A DNA stretch of 64,000 nucleotides, taken from Fonsecaea monophora (lineage: Eukaryota > Ascomycota > Eurotiomycetes > Chaetothyriales > Herpotrichiellaceae). The stretch lies in assembly GCF_001642475.1 (NCBI RefSeq), contig NW_019174059.1, positions 1 to 64,000 of the forward strand. The letters run 5' to 3'. Made by a program: the position numbers and the translations under genes. Of this stretch, positions 12,694 through 23,380 are shown piece after piece (within the stretch, counting starts at the first letter, position 1; each line of letters begins with the position of its first letter). The notes beneath the pieces were generated by a model, which was not told the DNA's origin, made no database searches, and worked only from the letters and a program-made list of their open reading frames with translations.

Positions 12694-14677
12694 CTCTTCG
12701 ACGCAACAAGGTCCCAGAGGAAAAGATGCTATCGTGTACGACCTGGCATCTTCTGCATGCTATCTATGCAATTTTTTTCCTCCGCTCTACGACCCATCTG
12801 CTCTTCCCCGAGACATTCTTGCTGCGGCTGTCCGGGCCATTAGACTGAGGGGTGTGTGTGTGCCACGAGCTCCAGCTCTCTTCTTGAGTGGGTAGAGGGG
12901 TTTCGACTGTGGCGATTCTTCGGTTTGGGCGTTTGGCGTTTGGCAGTCAAGTTGGGTCGGCGTGCCGCGATGGAGAACAACCTGTCTGGAGTCTTGATCC
13001 TGGCAATCTGGGACCAGAAGGTGATGCCCAGAGCAGGGCTGTGCGTCCAAGAGGCGAGGATGAATTAGTGTGAGTCGAATGTCGACCTACAGAGGCTCCC
13101 AAGAATGGGCGCGGGTCTCTCTGTGTGTATTTTCAGTGCGAGTCCATGACGGAGGTGGCATTTTTTTGTCAATACAGTACCACGTATTACGACGGCTAGG
13201 AGACCGAACATTGGCGACATCTACTAGTGTGGGCCTCTTGTCATTTTACGGGTCAATTACGTGGTAATTACACACGAACACTACAACTGCTCACCCACTG
13301 CACATCATTTTCTTCATGACTAAAAGCTACAAGACGGGCGTGGAGCTACGACGGACTGTGCGGGCTCTGCAGTGGAGGGCGGATGGGCAGAGCAACTACC
13401 TTACCTGGTACGAAGTATTCGTACTGGCGTCTTGTCCTGTCTCATGTAAATTACATAGTGGTATTTTACTACCCTGCCCCGTATACCCACCTGGGTACTA
13501 GGTAGGCGAGAGTGGTTGAACATCGATGCATCCATTCGATTTCTATCTTATCTTACCCCCCACCAGCCATCGCATTGCTTCTCTCCTCCCCCAATGATCC
13601 TTGTACTGCATCCCAACGACACATCCCCACCCAGTCCCGCCGCCGTACTGTCGCCATGGGCCAAGAACAACTAGTGATGTGAGTCTGGGACCCTGCCTAT
13701 ACCTATGCCTCCATACTGATGAATTCTAGAGGGAGAGAGCTTGTGACGAGCTGCGTCTATTGCCTCATTCCCTCGCCCGCCCCTCACGCGAGCTCCGTAT
13801 CGCTCGCTTACAAGCGGTGATTGACGAGTTTGCTCCTGCCCTTGCCCTTGCTCTCGTTGGCCTCTCCAGTCCCGGTCCTTGTCCATATCGACACCCCATC
13901 TATCATGCCAAAAATATCGCCACCTCTCGTTCGACTGTGGTCGGCTCGGATGTTCACTCGCACCCGGTTGTCTTGGGGGGAAAATGCAACCTGGACGCAT
14001 GATGAACCTCGCGGATCCCAGTCAGCTTGGCAGGCACAGATTCAACGAGCTGGTTGTCCAGTACTGTCCAGTCCGGGATCGTCCGAGTAGGAGCTTCTGT
14101 CGTCGAGGGATCACGATGGTCGAGCAGGGATACCCTCAGCCACACGCTCTGTGACACTCGCGGGCCGAAGCCGGTCTTCCAGTCGCCGAAGAGCGATGGA
14201 TTCGAGCTGGCAGATTTTGTGGCATGTGGCATGTTGGATGGAGCATCAGGTACTCTCCCACCTTGCTGGTACGATGCGCGTGCTCTCCTCCTGCAGGTAC
14301 AGCACAGCAAAGCACAACAAAGCAATGCTGGATGGTCAATTGTTCACTCGAACTCCGCAAATGGCCAATCCTGCCTCACGGATCCGCCAACGCAAAGCAC
14401 ACACATAGCTCTCCTCATTCAGATCCCTTTCTGAACGGACATATGATTACTAGGGAACGAGCTTCGAAATGTCTTTTCTAATGTGTAATTGGAATTATAT
14501 CTGAGTCTTCTTCGCATAGATTCCCCGTATTTACAGGCAACTCAAGGATCGTGTGGATGCCGCCGCGGCGATATCAGTAAACCTGCCAAATTCATGCAAT
14601 CATTACTCCGACCGAAACAAATCCTCAGTTGTAGCCCGGCCACCCCAAGGTCAGTACTTGTGCTCGTGTTCATCAAC
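12694..14677. promoter_or_regulatory. sidF upstream region, with a GATA pair
   Basis: About 2 kb lie between the sidF start and the 3' end of the GT32 gene. The region near 12694-13600 is the likely sidF promoter. At 13543-13556 the minus strand reads GGTAAGATAAGATAG, two overlapping HGATAR cores about 850 bp upstream of sidF. This is compatible with binding by an iron-responsive GATA factor but is not the full ATCWGATAA. No gene is recognised in the rest. Confidence 0.4.
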
Positions 14678-16156
14678 CTAGTTGGGTATCGCTGTTGCCT
14701 TCACATAGACGGTCGCCATACTGGCCTGCACATTCCCGTGCGTCGTCACCGGCTCTACTGAGACGGGGCCAATTCGCTGGACAATGCTGACCGGTGCGGC
14801 ATTCACCTGTATCGAGGGACTGAGGATGGCATTGACGGCACTGACGGCGGTGGCAACGACGATCGTGGGCGCCGGCTCCCAACGACGCACAAATTGAACA
14901 TTCAACTCCTCTGGCGGAGGGGGAGGAGGGAGATCCAGGACAGGCGCAGGCGCTGGAGCTGCATTATCGGCACCACTGCCCTGTCCCATCTTCTCTGCAA
15001 GCTGTCGTGCCTGCTCTTCGGGTGGCAGAGAATCAAACAAAGCGGTGCTGAAATCCCAGAGCTGGACACAATCAACATCCCAGTTGCACAACTCCACTTC
15101 GTCATACATCGGGTGTTTGTATCTCTGGTGCACCGTAGGCCATCCAGATGCATGGTAGTGGTGCTTGACCAATGCATGTCTCGAATTGTGGTCGCCTGAA
15201 TCCGAATGTCCCTGTCCTGCGGCGAATGCTTCGACCGTAAGCACGAGCACTCCGCCCACGAGACGCGCTTCGTCGATATTGTGGAAGACATCCCAAGTGA
15301 TATTTCTGCTTTCACGCCTCGACATCTCCTCCAGAATTGCGTCGGTGAAGGCCGAGGGTCCAGTACCACTGATCACATCGTCGAAGCCAAGGGACAGATC
15401 GGAAATGCTCACTCCTTGCTTTTGAGAGAGGTCTTGGAGCCATTCAATGATGTTTTCAACCAGGCGGAGCATGACAGGCAGTCTCGGCTTGCAAATAAAT
15501 GTCCACTGGCAGAACGATTTGCATTTCGAGCCCAGGATTGGGTGTTTGATGAACTTGGGTTGATCAATCTCAACCCCGATAATCATATCGATGTCGTCCT
15601 CTTTGAACTGGTCGCTGTCGGGAATAAATCTGTCGAGTGGTTTGAGAGCCTCCACATCAATGTCAACATAGACGCCTCCTTCCACGTACATGATCAGATA
15701 CCGCAACAGGTCGGCCTTAATGATCTTAGCCGTTAATAATCGATATACGTCAATGATGTCGGGTCGATTGAGTCCTCCCGGTCCAAAGTGTGTCTCGAGG
15801 TACTGGATGTCGTTGCTATCTGTCAATACCTCGTAACGATAGTTGGGGTTTTTGGCCATCCAAGACCGCGCGCAGAACAGATCTCTGCCTTCCAGGTCCA
15901 ATGCGTCCACTTTCCAAGACTGCCAGATCTTCTGAGGAAATCCTCCTGGCTTCGTCGACGTCACCACCGGCGTCGCATCGCGTCTGACTAGTTCTGCAGC
16001 GTTTGCATGCTGCGGTCCGCGAAAGGTGACTTGAGAGATGAGTAAAATGACCAGACCGCAGACGAAGATGTAGACGGGTAAGAATCGTTGCGACAGCTTC
16101 ATGAGCGTTCGTCGAACGCGCACGGGCACGCCGTGATTCATGATTGCGCGATCCAC
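14678..16156 (-). CDS. GT32-type (OCH1-like) glycosyltransferase, type II Golgi membrane protein
   Basis: A single uninterrupted frame gives 492 residues. A membrane anchor lies at about residues 25-44 (FLPVYIFVCGLVILLISQV), after a short basic cytoplasmic tail, as in Golgi type II enzymes. The catalytic part starts at PQKIWQSWK (about 74), has LLTAKIIKADLLRY and the sugar-nucleotide binding DxD in YVDIDVEAL (D165/D167), and ends near a WDFSTALF segment. This is the family of OCH1 alpha-1,6-mannosyltransferase and relatives that use GDP-mannose in the Golgi. Unusual is the long C-terminal tail after about residue 375: a run of APAPAP and PPPPPP, then about 90 residues of low-complexity sequence. 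The role in this siderophore neighbourhood is unknown, and it may be a cell-wall gene that is present by chance. Confidence 0.8.
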   Translation of the reverse strand: MDRAIMNHGVPVRVRRTLMKLSQRFLPVYIFVCGLVILLISQVTFRGPQHANAAELVRRDATPVVTSTKPGGFPQKIWQSWKVDALDLEGRDLFCARSWMAKNPNYRYEVLTDSNDIQYLETHFGPGGLNRPDIIDVYRLLTAKIIKADLLRYLIMYVEGGVYVDIDVEALKPLDRFIPDSDQFKEDDIDMIIGVEIDQPKFIKHPILGSKCKSFCQWTFICKPRLPVMLRLVENIIEWLQDLSQKQGVSISDLSLGFDDVISGTGPSAFTDAILEEMSRRESRNITWDVFHNIDEARLVGGVLVLTVEAFAAGQGHSDSGDHNSRHALVKHHYHASGWPTVHQRYKHPMYDEVELCNWDVDCVQLWDFSTALFDSLPPEEQARQLAEKMGQGSGADNAAPAPAPVLDLPPPPPPEELNVQFVRRWEPAPTIVVATAVSAVNAILSPSIQVNAAPVSIVQRIGPVSVEPVTTHGNVQASMATVYVKATAIPN

Positions 16157-18040
16157 ATGCGAAGCGTGAGGAAAGCCAGCTTCGAGAGTGTCGTCGCGGT
16201 GGGAAGAGTGTTGGTCTCGGGTGTTGTAAAGAAGATTGACAATAAGACACTCAAGAGATGATGGGGTGTCGCGTCCGAGAGATGCAGCAGTTGCCTAGCT
16301 CTTTCAGATGTGAGCTCGAGCAAAGCAAGCTTGTCGAAAAAATTTCGAGCTCTCCATTCAGATAGCTACAAGAGGCCGATTGAGAAGCAGGGCTCACCAC
16401 GACGAGAAAGCTCTCGAGGTAGCTCACAGCTGTGAAAAGCTTCGGCTCTTGAGCTGAGACCCATCAGCTGGAAGTGAGGTGATCTGTGTGGTCCACCGGG
16501 TGAGCAAGTCCTAGTCATCCAGTACCGTAGTGAAATGATCGGGGCAGTCCATGGAATGGAGGCGGCGATCAACGAAACGCCCTATCACCAGAGTTCCTGG
16601 AAGCCACTGCGTTAGTTCTTCCTTGACCAAACCATGTCTCATTGGTCATCCATGGCCACCAGTTCCTAGTCCGAGGGCGACTAGAAAGCTACTCGGCTTA
16701 ACATACTCACCTTTGCTCCATGGATCAAGCCTGAGGTTGTGACCAACCTGCTTCTCGATTTGGACTCCAGCCATGTCACGGAGCTCATGCCCAACCCAGG
16801 GCTAGTTACCCACTTCCGATGGAGGGTGGACGATGTCGACATGTGAGTTGAACGCGGTGACGGCACATGGAGGCGAGAAGATGAGTTTGGGTCCCACCCC
16901 ACGCCTGCGTCCAGGTTCTAGAGATACTCCATCGTGAATCTGTCTGTCTTGGCCAGGACCAGACACTCGTGAGCGATTTTTCATATGGCCCGACTTCGGA
17001 GGAGAACGCTCGATGCTTTACCTTGCTCAATGTCATGTCTGGAGGGATGTCTGTCAGTGCCACATGGCCGTTTTGCACACCTCTGAGAGTATGTTCGACA
17101 GCATGCGGCCACCATCGTCTCCATCATCTCCACCCTCACCCAGGCCCTCCGAGTCGGTCGCAATAGTCCACCCGCCCATCCAGGCACAAGTACAATGGTT
17201 CGGCCTGGGCCGTCCATCTTTCCAAATGAGGGAGAGAGCACTTGGGTGGATGCCAAGGCCTAGAGAAACTTCGCGGTCGGGGCTTTCTGGAATGGCCAGG
17301 TGCTACGTGCTCTGACTGAGTGGGATGTGCGCGACATCTCTCGGATGGTATGATTCGCCTGAAGACACCATCCTCCTGCGGCGGTATTGCTCGGGAGGAC
17401 CGAAATCGGAATCTAGTGGCTAGGGAGACTCGGAGGAGGCAAGGCTACGAGGGCAAGGATCGGGCTGGAAGGAGGGTGGGAAATGCATTGAAGCGTGGTG
17501 GAATTAGACTTTCTGGCAGAAGGCAATTGCTGGAGAGTCTCGTACTAGTAAAGGTGACAATACGGTCATGGAGGTAATGCCCAGAGTGCCAAGCCGTACT
17601 GGTACCAGCCGGGTCGGTTGGATGGTTGAAATGACAGGACCGAGAGGCGCTGAAACTCCGGTAAAAATACGCACAAATTCCCACCTGCCAAGCAGGTGCC
17701 ACGCCTTGGCATTAGACGGCTTTAAGTGCTGGTGGATGAGGAAACAGCATGGTACACTGGCATGTTCTTCTCCAGCAGCCCGACGGGGCTGGTGCTGGTG
17801 CTGAGTACTAGAACAATGTAACTACAGGGGGATCTTCGATCCGTCCGTGGCCACTTATCAAGGCATCGCTCTCATGTCGAGTCCGTTTGTGTATTCATTT
17901 TTTTTTTCTTGCTCCAGATCACTTTTGGTACCTGGTTTGATCGAATCTGTTTCCAAGTTTTCGCACATTGTTAAATTGACGATTCTGTCTTTGTGTGTTT
18001 CTCGATCCATCTAATAAAGAGCTTGATCATTCAAATCACC
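16157..18040. promoter_or_regulatory. Divergent intergenic region between GT32 and CFEM genes
   Basis: These 1.9 kb separate two diverging genes. Frames up to 91 codons exist but none looks like a known protein. On the plus strand CTTATCAAGG at about 17855 gives the complement CCTTGATAAG, one GATA core 185 bp upstream of the CFEM start. A T-rich tract at 17898-17907 and a CT-rich leader lie just upstream of the CFEM gene. Confidence 0.4.
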
Positions 18041-18805
18041 ATGAAGACATACGCCGTCGCTGCAGCCATCCTCGCTGCCATTGCCGCCCCCGTGTTGGCC
18101 CAGGACATCACCACCTTGCCTGCATGTGCTGTATGGCTGTTCCTCTCCTTTCCAAGCTCTCCCATTGACCCCGTGGAATTGCCTGAGAAGGGTCGAAGCT
18201 AACTACGTTGTGGTTGATAGCAACAACCCCTCCTTGAAGGCATCGGTGCTTCAGGATGCCCGCTCACGGACATTGCCTGCATGTGCAATAACCAGGCGTT
18301 CATCGACAGCCTCTTGCAGCTGATTCCCACGCTCTGTACTCCAGCCGAGTCCGACGGTACGCACATCTAGCTCCCCTTTCACCCTGCTTCTCTGAGACTC
18401 TAGCTGACCATGTGGTGCTGTGCAGAGGTCGTTGTCTTCGCCGAAAGCATGTGCATTGCTAACGGCGTCGAGCTGCACTTGCCCAGCAGCGCTTCCACCG
18501 ATTCTGGCTCTGTCACCGCGACAGCCACCGCCACTGCCACTCCCACCGAGACGGCCGTCTCTACAGCCTCCTCGGCCTCCTCGGCCACGGTCAGCGAGAG
18601 CAGTGTTTCCAGTGAGACCGTCGTTTCCAGCGAAACCAGTGCCGCTGCGACCACTTCTGCGGCAGCGGAGACTTCTGCTGAAGAAGAACCCGCGGCTACT
18701 TCGTCCAGTGAGGTTGCGCAGCAGACTGACAACGCTGCCGTGGCTAATGGCGTCGGGTTGCCCGTGGTTGTCGCTGTCGCTGCTGGCTTGATTGCTGCTC
18801 TCTGA
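18041..18805 (+). CDS. CFEM-domain, probably GPI-anchored cell-surface protein
   Basis: Three exons (18041-18130, 18221-18356, 18426-18805) with good splice sites (90-nt intron with branch GCTAAC; 69-nt intron with branch GCTGAC) encode 201 residues. A signal peptide of about 20 residues ends VLAQ. The CFEM domain spans about residues 22-90: LPACA at the first exon end, then SGCPLTDIACMCNNQAF, LCTPAE and ESMC. Six cysteines (29, 43, 50, 52, 69, 85) are present rather than the usual eight. The Asp before IACMC, which binds haem iron in studied CFEM proteins, is retained (D47). A Ser/Thr/Ala-rich stalk (about 95-180) and a C-terminal hydrophobic tail (GLPVVVAVAAGLIAAL) indicate a GPI-anchored wall or membrane protein. 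CFEM proteins take part in haem or iron capture, adhesion and virulence. Next to a siderophore cluster, iron handling is the natural guess. Confidence 0.83.
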
Positions 18806-20748
18806 GGAACTCAACTTCGACATGTATTGTGCCCATGGTCAAGGAACCTTGATCCCAAATTAGAGCGGTATGCCGTGGTGGATTGGTTTGTACAAAACAA
18901 GAAATGGCTCGTCGATCCGCAGTCGCATCTTCACAGTAATAGGTAGTTACTTTATGTGGTTCATCCACAACCCCCAAAATGATGGCATGGCAACCCAATG
19001 CGAGTGCAGTCTTCTACACCCATCGGAATCTCTCCTCTTTGTCTCTATTTATGCCGTTGGTGCTTAATCGCCGTAATGATCAGCTATGTATGCAAGCTGT
19101 CATTTCGAAATTTCTTCATTCAAGGTATTTCATCATTGCGTTTCTGTATTGCTCGCCGAAATTCGAGACTGAATACCAACAAACTTCAGTATTACCGCCA
19201 GTATCCGGTCATGCATTAGAACAACACACGGGCTCGGTCTCGGGCGGAGTTGCCTCGCAGGCCCACCACGATACGAAGGCAAAATGAACAAGACAAACCC
19301 CTGTTGTCTCTTGATCGGGCTTGATCGTCCAAAAGCACGCGGACCAAGATTTTGAATATCAGCTTAGCATTAATGCCACCCATGCATTCTATCCAAATGA
19401 CAACGCACCGGTAGCAGAAAGAGGCCGAGAGAGGACAACCGTTACTCTCACCCTTGTAGAGTGACATTCATTGAGGCCGTGTAGTTAGAAAGGACGAACC
19501 TCGAGGTGTATCACACCATTTCCTACCATGTTTAGCGAAGCGAGAAAAGCAAATGTGATGGCTCACAGCACCATCTCCACCCTGTCTCGGCAGTAAGAGG
19601 CCAACAATGCCTGGCAGTCCAAGAGTCCAGTTTACAGTCCACTTGATGTCCCGTTGTGGGAGGTGAGTTACCTGGCGGGGTCAACCTTGAAGAACTGATC
19701 AGTCCTAGGTACCCGGCCAGGGTCCGGAGAAACGAACACCACCGGATGAAAGGTGGATAATGTCAACCGGCTGGCGGTCTTGGATGGAAAATGGAGAGAT
19801 CCGGGCCGGGGCACCAGAGATGTTCGGCCCAGGAACAACAACACCACCACCACAGGCCAGCGCGGCGAACAGTGCTGGCAGTAGGCACAGCTGTACAGGC
19901 CCTCCGCATAGTTGAACTCCTAGGGTTCGAAGGAGTCGATATACCTACCGATTAATACACCGAGGCAGCACAACCAAGGCAAAACAAAGGTCAATTCACG
20001 ATCGTAGCATGTGCAATTTGCCTTGACTCTGTGATGCTCTGCATATGACGTATGCTCAACGACTGCTAGGAAACCTAGCTACTTCAGGAGATCCCGGGTG
20101 TATTTTGGGAAATGTCATGGTGGATCAGCTTGAGCTGCCTTTTCGCCTTTACCGCCGGCCGGACGTACCAAGTTCTTTCTGTTCGTGTGTTCGTACGTAG
20201 TCAAACCGGCGAAGGACTTCGGCTTTTAGACGGAAAACAGGATCCAATTCTCAACTGTCAAATCCCCTACGTACAGGTCTTCTTCGAACGCGTGAATTGT
20301 GATGAAGGGGAAATCGTGACTCCACTCCGCCTGGCAAAGCCAAGCCGAATTCCCAGTCTGGAGGCTGGGCATGCTGAGCTCTCGCCTTGGACCGATGTCG
20401 GAAGCAGAGCACAAAGAGTACATGGTTGAATCAGTCAAAGCACAAGGAGAATGCATGCATGAATCCAAGAACCAAGATTGCTGGGCAGGGTGTGTATCCA
20501 GAGTCGCGAAAAGAAGACATTTGCATCCCTGCACGCGTCTGGCCGACGATCGGACTCTTGGTCAAAGACTGTCTGGTCTTTGAGAGCTCTTCCCGTTTTT
20601 GCGTCTATCTGCCCCCGTCGTTTTAGGGAAAAGATCAGTTGAAAAAGACAAACAATCCTTGCTCTATTAGAAGTGTCCATCGGCCATTGTTTTTGTTTTT
20701 GTTTACACCCACGTGGCATTTCTGACATCTTCCCCGGTCCGAACAAAG
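18806..20748. other. Intergenic, no gene recognised
   Basis: 1.9 kb lie between the CFEM stop and the GNAT start. No coding frame with family resemblance, tRNA or repeat was found. The right end must hold the GNAT promoter; a pyrimidine- and T-rich leader (20690-20745) precedes its ATG. Confidence 0.4.
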
Positions 20749-21563
20749 ATGGGGGTCGTTCTTTTACCTGCCCTGATCCCAGACATCGAGAAGGTCTACG
20801 ATGTCTACTTTGCCGCCTTCAAGAACGAGCCCATGGCCGAGATCATGTTGGGTGTCCTCTTCCCAGGCGGCATCACGCCCGAGTTCCGGAAAGAGCACAC
20901 CAAGGCGACGCTGGACTGGTGGCACAAATCCGACAGCCAGTACACGGGCAAGGTGGTCGACCTGGAGACGGGCGAGATCATTGGCATGCTCCTGGCGGAT
21001 ATCTTCTTGAAGGAGCGGTCGGACGAGGAGCGGCAGTGGATGGGGATTCCCTGGCTCGAAGGCCCCGAGAGGGAGAGGGCAGAGGCCATCACGCGTCCGT
21101 TGTGGGAAATGCGAGAGAAGCTGTTTGGCGGGCGCAAATATATCTGTAAGAACTTTTTGTCTACCGTACCTCGTTTCCCCAGAGATGAACTTGGGGAATC
21201 CGAATGGTTTAAGGAGTGAAAGCAAATCGCTAATCCAACCTCCCGCCGCGACCCATAGATGTCCATGTCATCGGCATCACCCCGAGTTTCCAAGGTCTCA
21301 AGGCCGGCGCGGCAATGATCGACTGGGGCATCAAGGTGGCCGAGGCCGCCGACCTCCCTATCTACGTCGAAGCGTCGCCCTCGACCTGGGTGCTGTATAC
21401 GCGATATGGGTTCGAGAGGATCGAGGAAAAGGTGATCCATTCCAAAGAGTTGACGCAGACCGAGGAGGATATCGACGTGCCGCTGATGGTCCGAATGCCA
21501 CCTTGTGCGAAGGGCATGGGCTTTGAAGAATGGCGGGCTAAAGGCTACCCGGCGTTCGAATAG
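20749..21563 (+). CDS. GNAT-family N-acetyltransferase
   Basis: Two exons, 20749-21145 and 21259-21563, are joined across a 113-nt intron (GTAAGA...CCATAG, branch GCTAATC) that restores the Tyr codon in KYIYVHVIG. The product is 233 residues. The acetyl-CoA binding motif A is seen just after the junction: VIGITPSFQGLKAGAAMIDW (QxxGxxA type), followed by LPIYVEASP and LYTRYGFE, the usual end of a GNAT fold. An in-frame GTG lies 36 bases further up but the ATG at 20749 is preferred. Family members of this length are widespread in fungi and act on small amines or peptides. In Aspergillus the N-acetylation of fusarinine C is done by SidG. I see no specific reason to equate this protein with SidG beyond the neighbourhood, so the substrate is open. 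Confidence 0.75.
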
Positions 21564-21857
21564 ATCGTCGTTCTGGGACCTGCGGCGTGGACGAGGACTT
21601 CGCGGGCCTGCCTGCCACATTTCAAAACCGGCTGATCTTCTGGAGGACGAACAACGGTAATATTCACTGGACACCAGGGTGCAAGGATCGGGGCTCCATG
21701 GCTGAAAAACAGGAAACCGAAGGAATTAAATGAAAAGGACGATCGTAATATGAGACAAAGAAAAAAATCCGATTTTGATCAAGTAAGCCAAAGAATCTCT
21801 AGAATTCTCCTCCGAGTCCGTAATGAGAGAACCTCGAAAGGACTGAGAACTGCGTCA

Positions 21858-22520
21858 TCATACTTTTGCCTTGGCCCATTTGCCCGAAGCTGCATCGCTG
21901 GTGAGAAACTCTTTCAGTATCGTCACCACCTTTCTCTGAGCGTCGAGGTATTGGTTTAGTTTGTCCTGGGTGATCTCAATGTTGACACCCTCGCCGCTGA
22001 GGCGACGGTAAAAGTCCTTCCGCTTCGGGGTCGCCCCCATGGCGGCCTTGAAGATGAGTCGAATGAAGGTATTATGGTACGGGCCGAGGGTCATGTCGTA
22101 GCTCGTCTTGAACGCGTCGGCCAATTCCTTGGAGCAATTTTCCTCCTCCAAGTTCTCCAGATCCGTCAGAAGCGCCTGGGACAAGAAGTCCAATCCACGA
22201 ACGAGCCAGATCAGTCCGTCACACGCGGGATGAGGGGACGTCAAGGCCAGTTCGGCAGCCACCAGCGCCTGCACCGTCGACGAGGCCTCGGGTGTCTCTT
22301 GATACCGCTTGCGCACTCGGCCGATGTTGAAGACCAAGTCTTGCTTCATGGGCTTGAACAGCGACGATCCCATCAAGTCGAAGATGGATGTCATGCATTC
22401 TGACGCGTCGAGAAACTCCTGGGTCGACACTTGCTGGTCCGCCGCAACGGATACATCGGTGAACTGGGTCTTTGCCAGAGAAAACCAGGTCTGCCCGCTG
22501 GGTATGTCGGTGGCGATCAT
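21858..22520 (-). CDS. Glycolipid transfer protein (GLTP/HET-C2 family)
   Basis: An intronless frame of 220 residues matches the all-helical GLTP fold over most of its length. Visible hallmarks are FLDASECMTSIFDLMG, the headgroup site D-xxx-N-xx-R in QDLVFNIGRV (R in the place of the usual Lys), the stacking Trp in GLIWLVRGLDF, the His in GPYHNTFIRLIFKAAM, and KDFYRRL near the end. These proteins move glycosphingolipids between membranes in the cytosol. The Podospora homologue HET-C2 is the partner of NACHT proteins in heterokaryon incompatibility. The gene diverges from an acyltransferase-3 gene, and the shared promoter holds a 252-bp tandem duplication with iron-GATA-like sites. This start is the only good one: the frame opens just upstream. 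Confidence 0.85.
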   Translation of the reverse strand: MIATDIPSGQTWFSLAKTQFTDVSVAADQQVSTQEFLDASECMTSIFDLMGSSLFKPMKQDLVFNIGRVRKRYQETPEASSTVQALVAAELALTSPHPACDGLIWLVRGLDFLSQALLTDLENLEEENCSKELADAFKTSYDMTLGPYHNTFIRLIFKAAMGATPKRKDFYRRLSGEGVNIEITQDKLNQYLDAQRKVVTILKEFLTSDAASGKWAKAKV

Positions 22521-23108
22521 TTTCGAAGGGGGACCTGGATTCGGGCGCCGGGGTGCCTGTTTTTTTTTTGGGAGGGATGGATGTCGTTCCTCCCCAGGGG
22601 TGGCTGGACTACCGGCATGGTTCCTTCATATTCTCGTTCATCTCGACATTGCTGAGACCAACAGAATGTAGCAGCCCCTGGGGGGCTTGTTCTGGAATGC
22701 GCATGCGCCCGCTCCCACGCGGACAACGTGCCGTGTGTGGTTGATGTTTCGAGGATACGGGAGCTTTGAGGTCTGGAACTCGATTTGGATTCGTCGGAGC
22801 TCGCCAATGACGCCATTGGCTGCCCAGCGTGGCTAGGAGACAGTATAGTGGTCTAGTTTCGGAACAAAATGTCCGACTGTCACCAATTGGGTGGTAAGCG
22901 AGAAGTTCTCCATGGAGGGGGAGAAGATTGGCGGGGCGCGGATGGCAGAGCGACATCAAAGTTTAAGCCATCTGCAGAGACGACAGAGGATTAAGCGAGA
23001 GGGATTCACCTGGAGGATGAGAAATTTTTTCGCTGGACGCGCCGTGATGGGGGGAGAGAATCCACGGCTAAGGCGCTCGAGGCTGCGAATTTGATCCGAG
23101 TAGCTGAG

Positions 23109-23128
23109 ATCTGATAAGATAAGATATC
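23109..23128 (+). promoter_or_regulatory. Iron-GATA (SreA/Sre1-type) motif, repeat unit 1
   Basis: The sequence is ATCTGATAAGATAAGATATC. Its first nine bases are an exact match to ATCWGATAA, the consensus reported for the fungal iron regulators SreA/Sre1, and two further GATA cores follow. It lies about 590 bp upstream of the GLTP start and 740 bp upstream of the acyltransferase-3 start. Confidence 0.6.
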
Positions 23129-23360
23129 ACAAGGGAGCGGATTCGCTTGGCTCTTGGCGCTCAACCTCCTTGGCGTGTCCTAGCGGAGCACGGATGGCAG
23201 AGCGACATTAAAGTTTAAGCCATCTGCAGAGACGACAGAGGATTAAGCGAGAGGGATTCACCTGGAGGATGAGAAATTTTTTCGCTGGACGCGCCGTAAT
23301 GGGGGGAGAGAATCCACGGCTAAGGCGCTCGAGGCTGCGAATTTGATCCGAGTAGCTGAG

Positions 23361-23380
23361 ATCTGATAAGATAAGATATC
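23361..23380 (+). promoter_or_regulatory. Iron-GATA (SreA/Sre1-type) motif, repeat unit 2
   Basis: The same 20 bases as at 23109 recur unchanged, although the unit around them has taken three TpA-generating changes. The motif lies 500 bp upstream of the acyltransferase-3 ATG. Confidence 0.6.

Noticed and set aside
16710..16830. A plus-strand stretch (WIKPEVV...LLLDLD) resembling a reductase or NRPS-like fragment
   Set aside because: Too short, no flanking support and no recognised motif; probably chance.
18251..18823. A 190-codon minus-strand frame over the CFEM gene
   Set aside because: It overlaps the spliced CFEM gene and reads as low-complexity Gly/Arg/Ser sequence.
20749..21563. Naming the GNAT gene sidG
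   Set aside because: Only the neighbourhood supports it; I cannot compare sequences, so no symbol is given.
20805..21674. A 289-codon minus-strand frame over the GNAT gene
   Set aside because: Antisense to a spliced GNAT gene with clear motifs; no family resemblance of its own.
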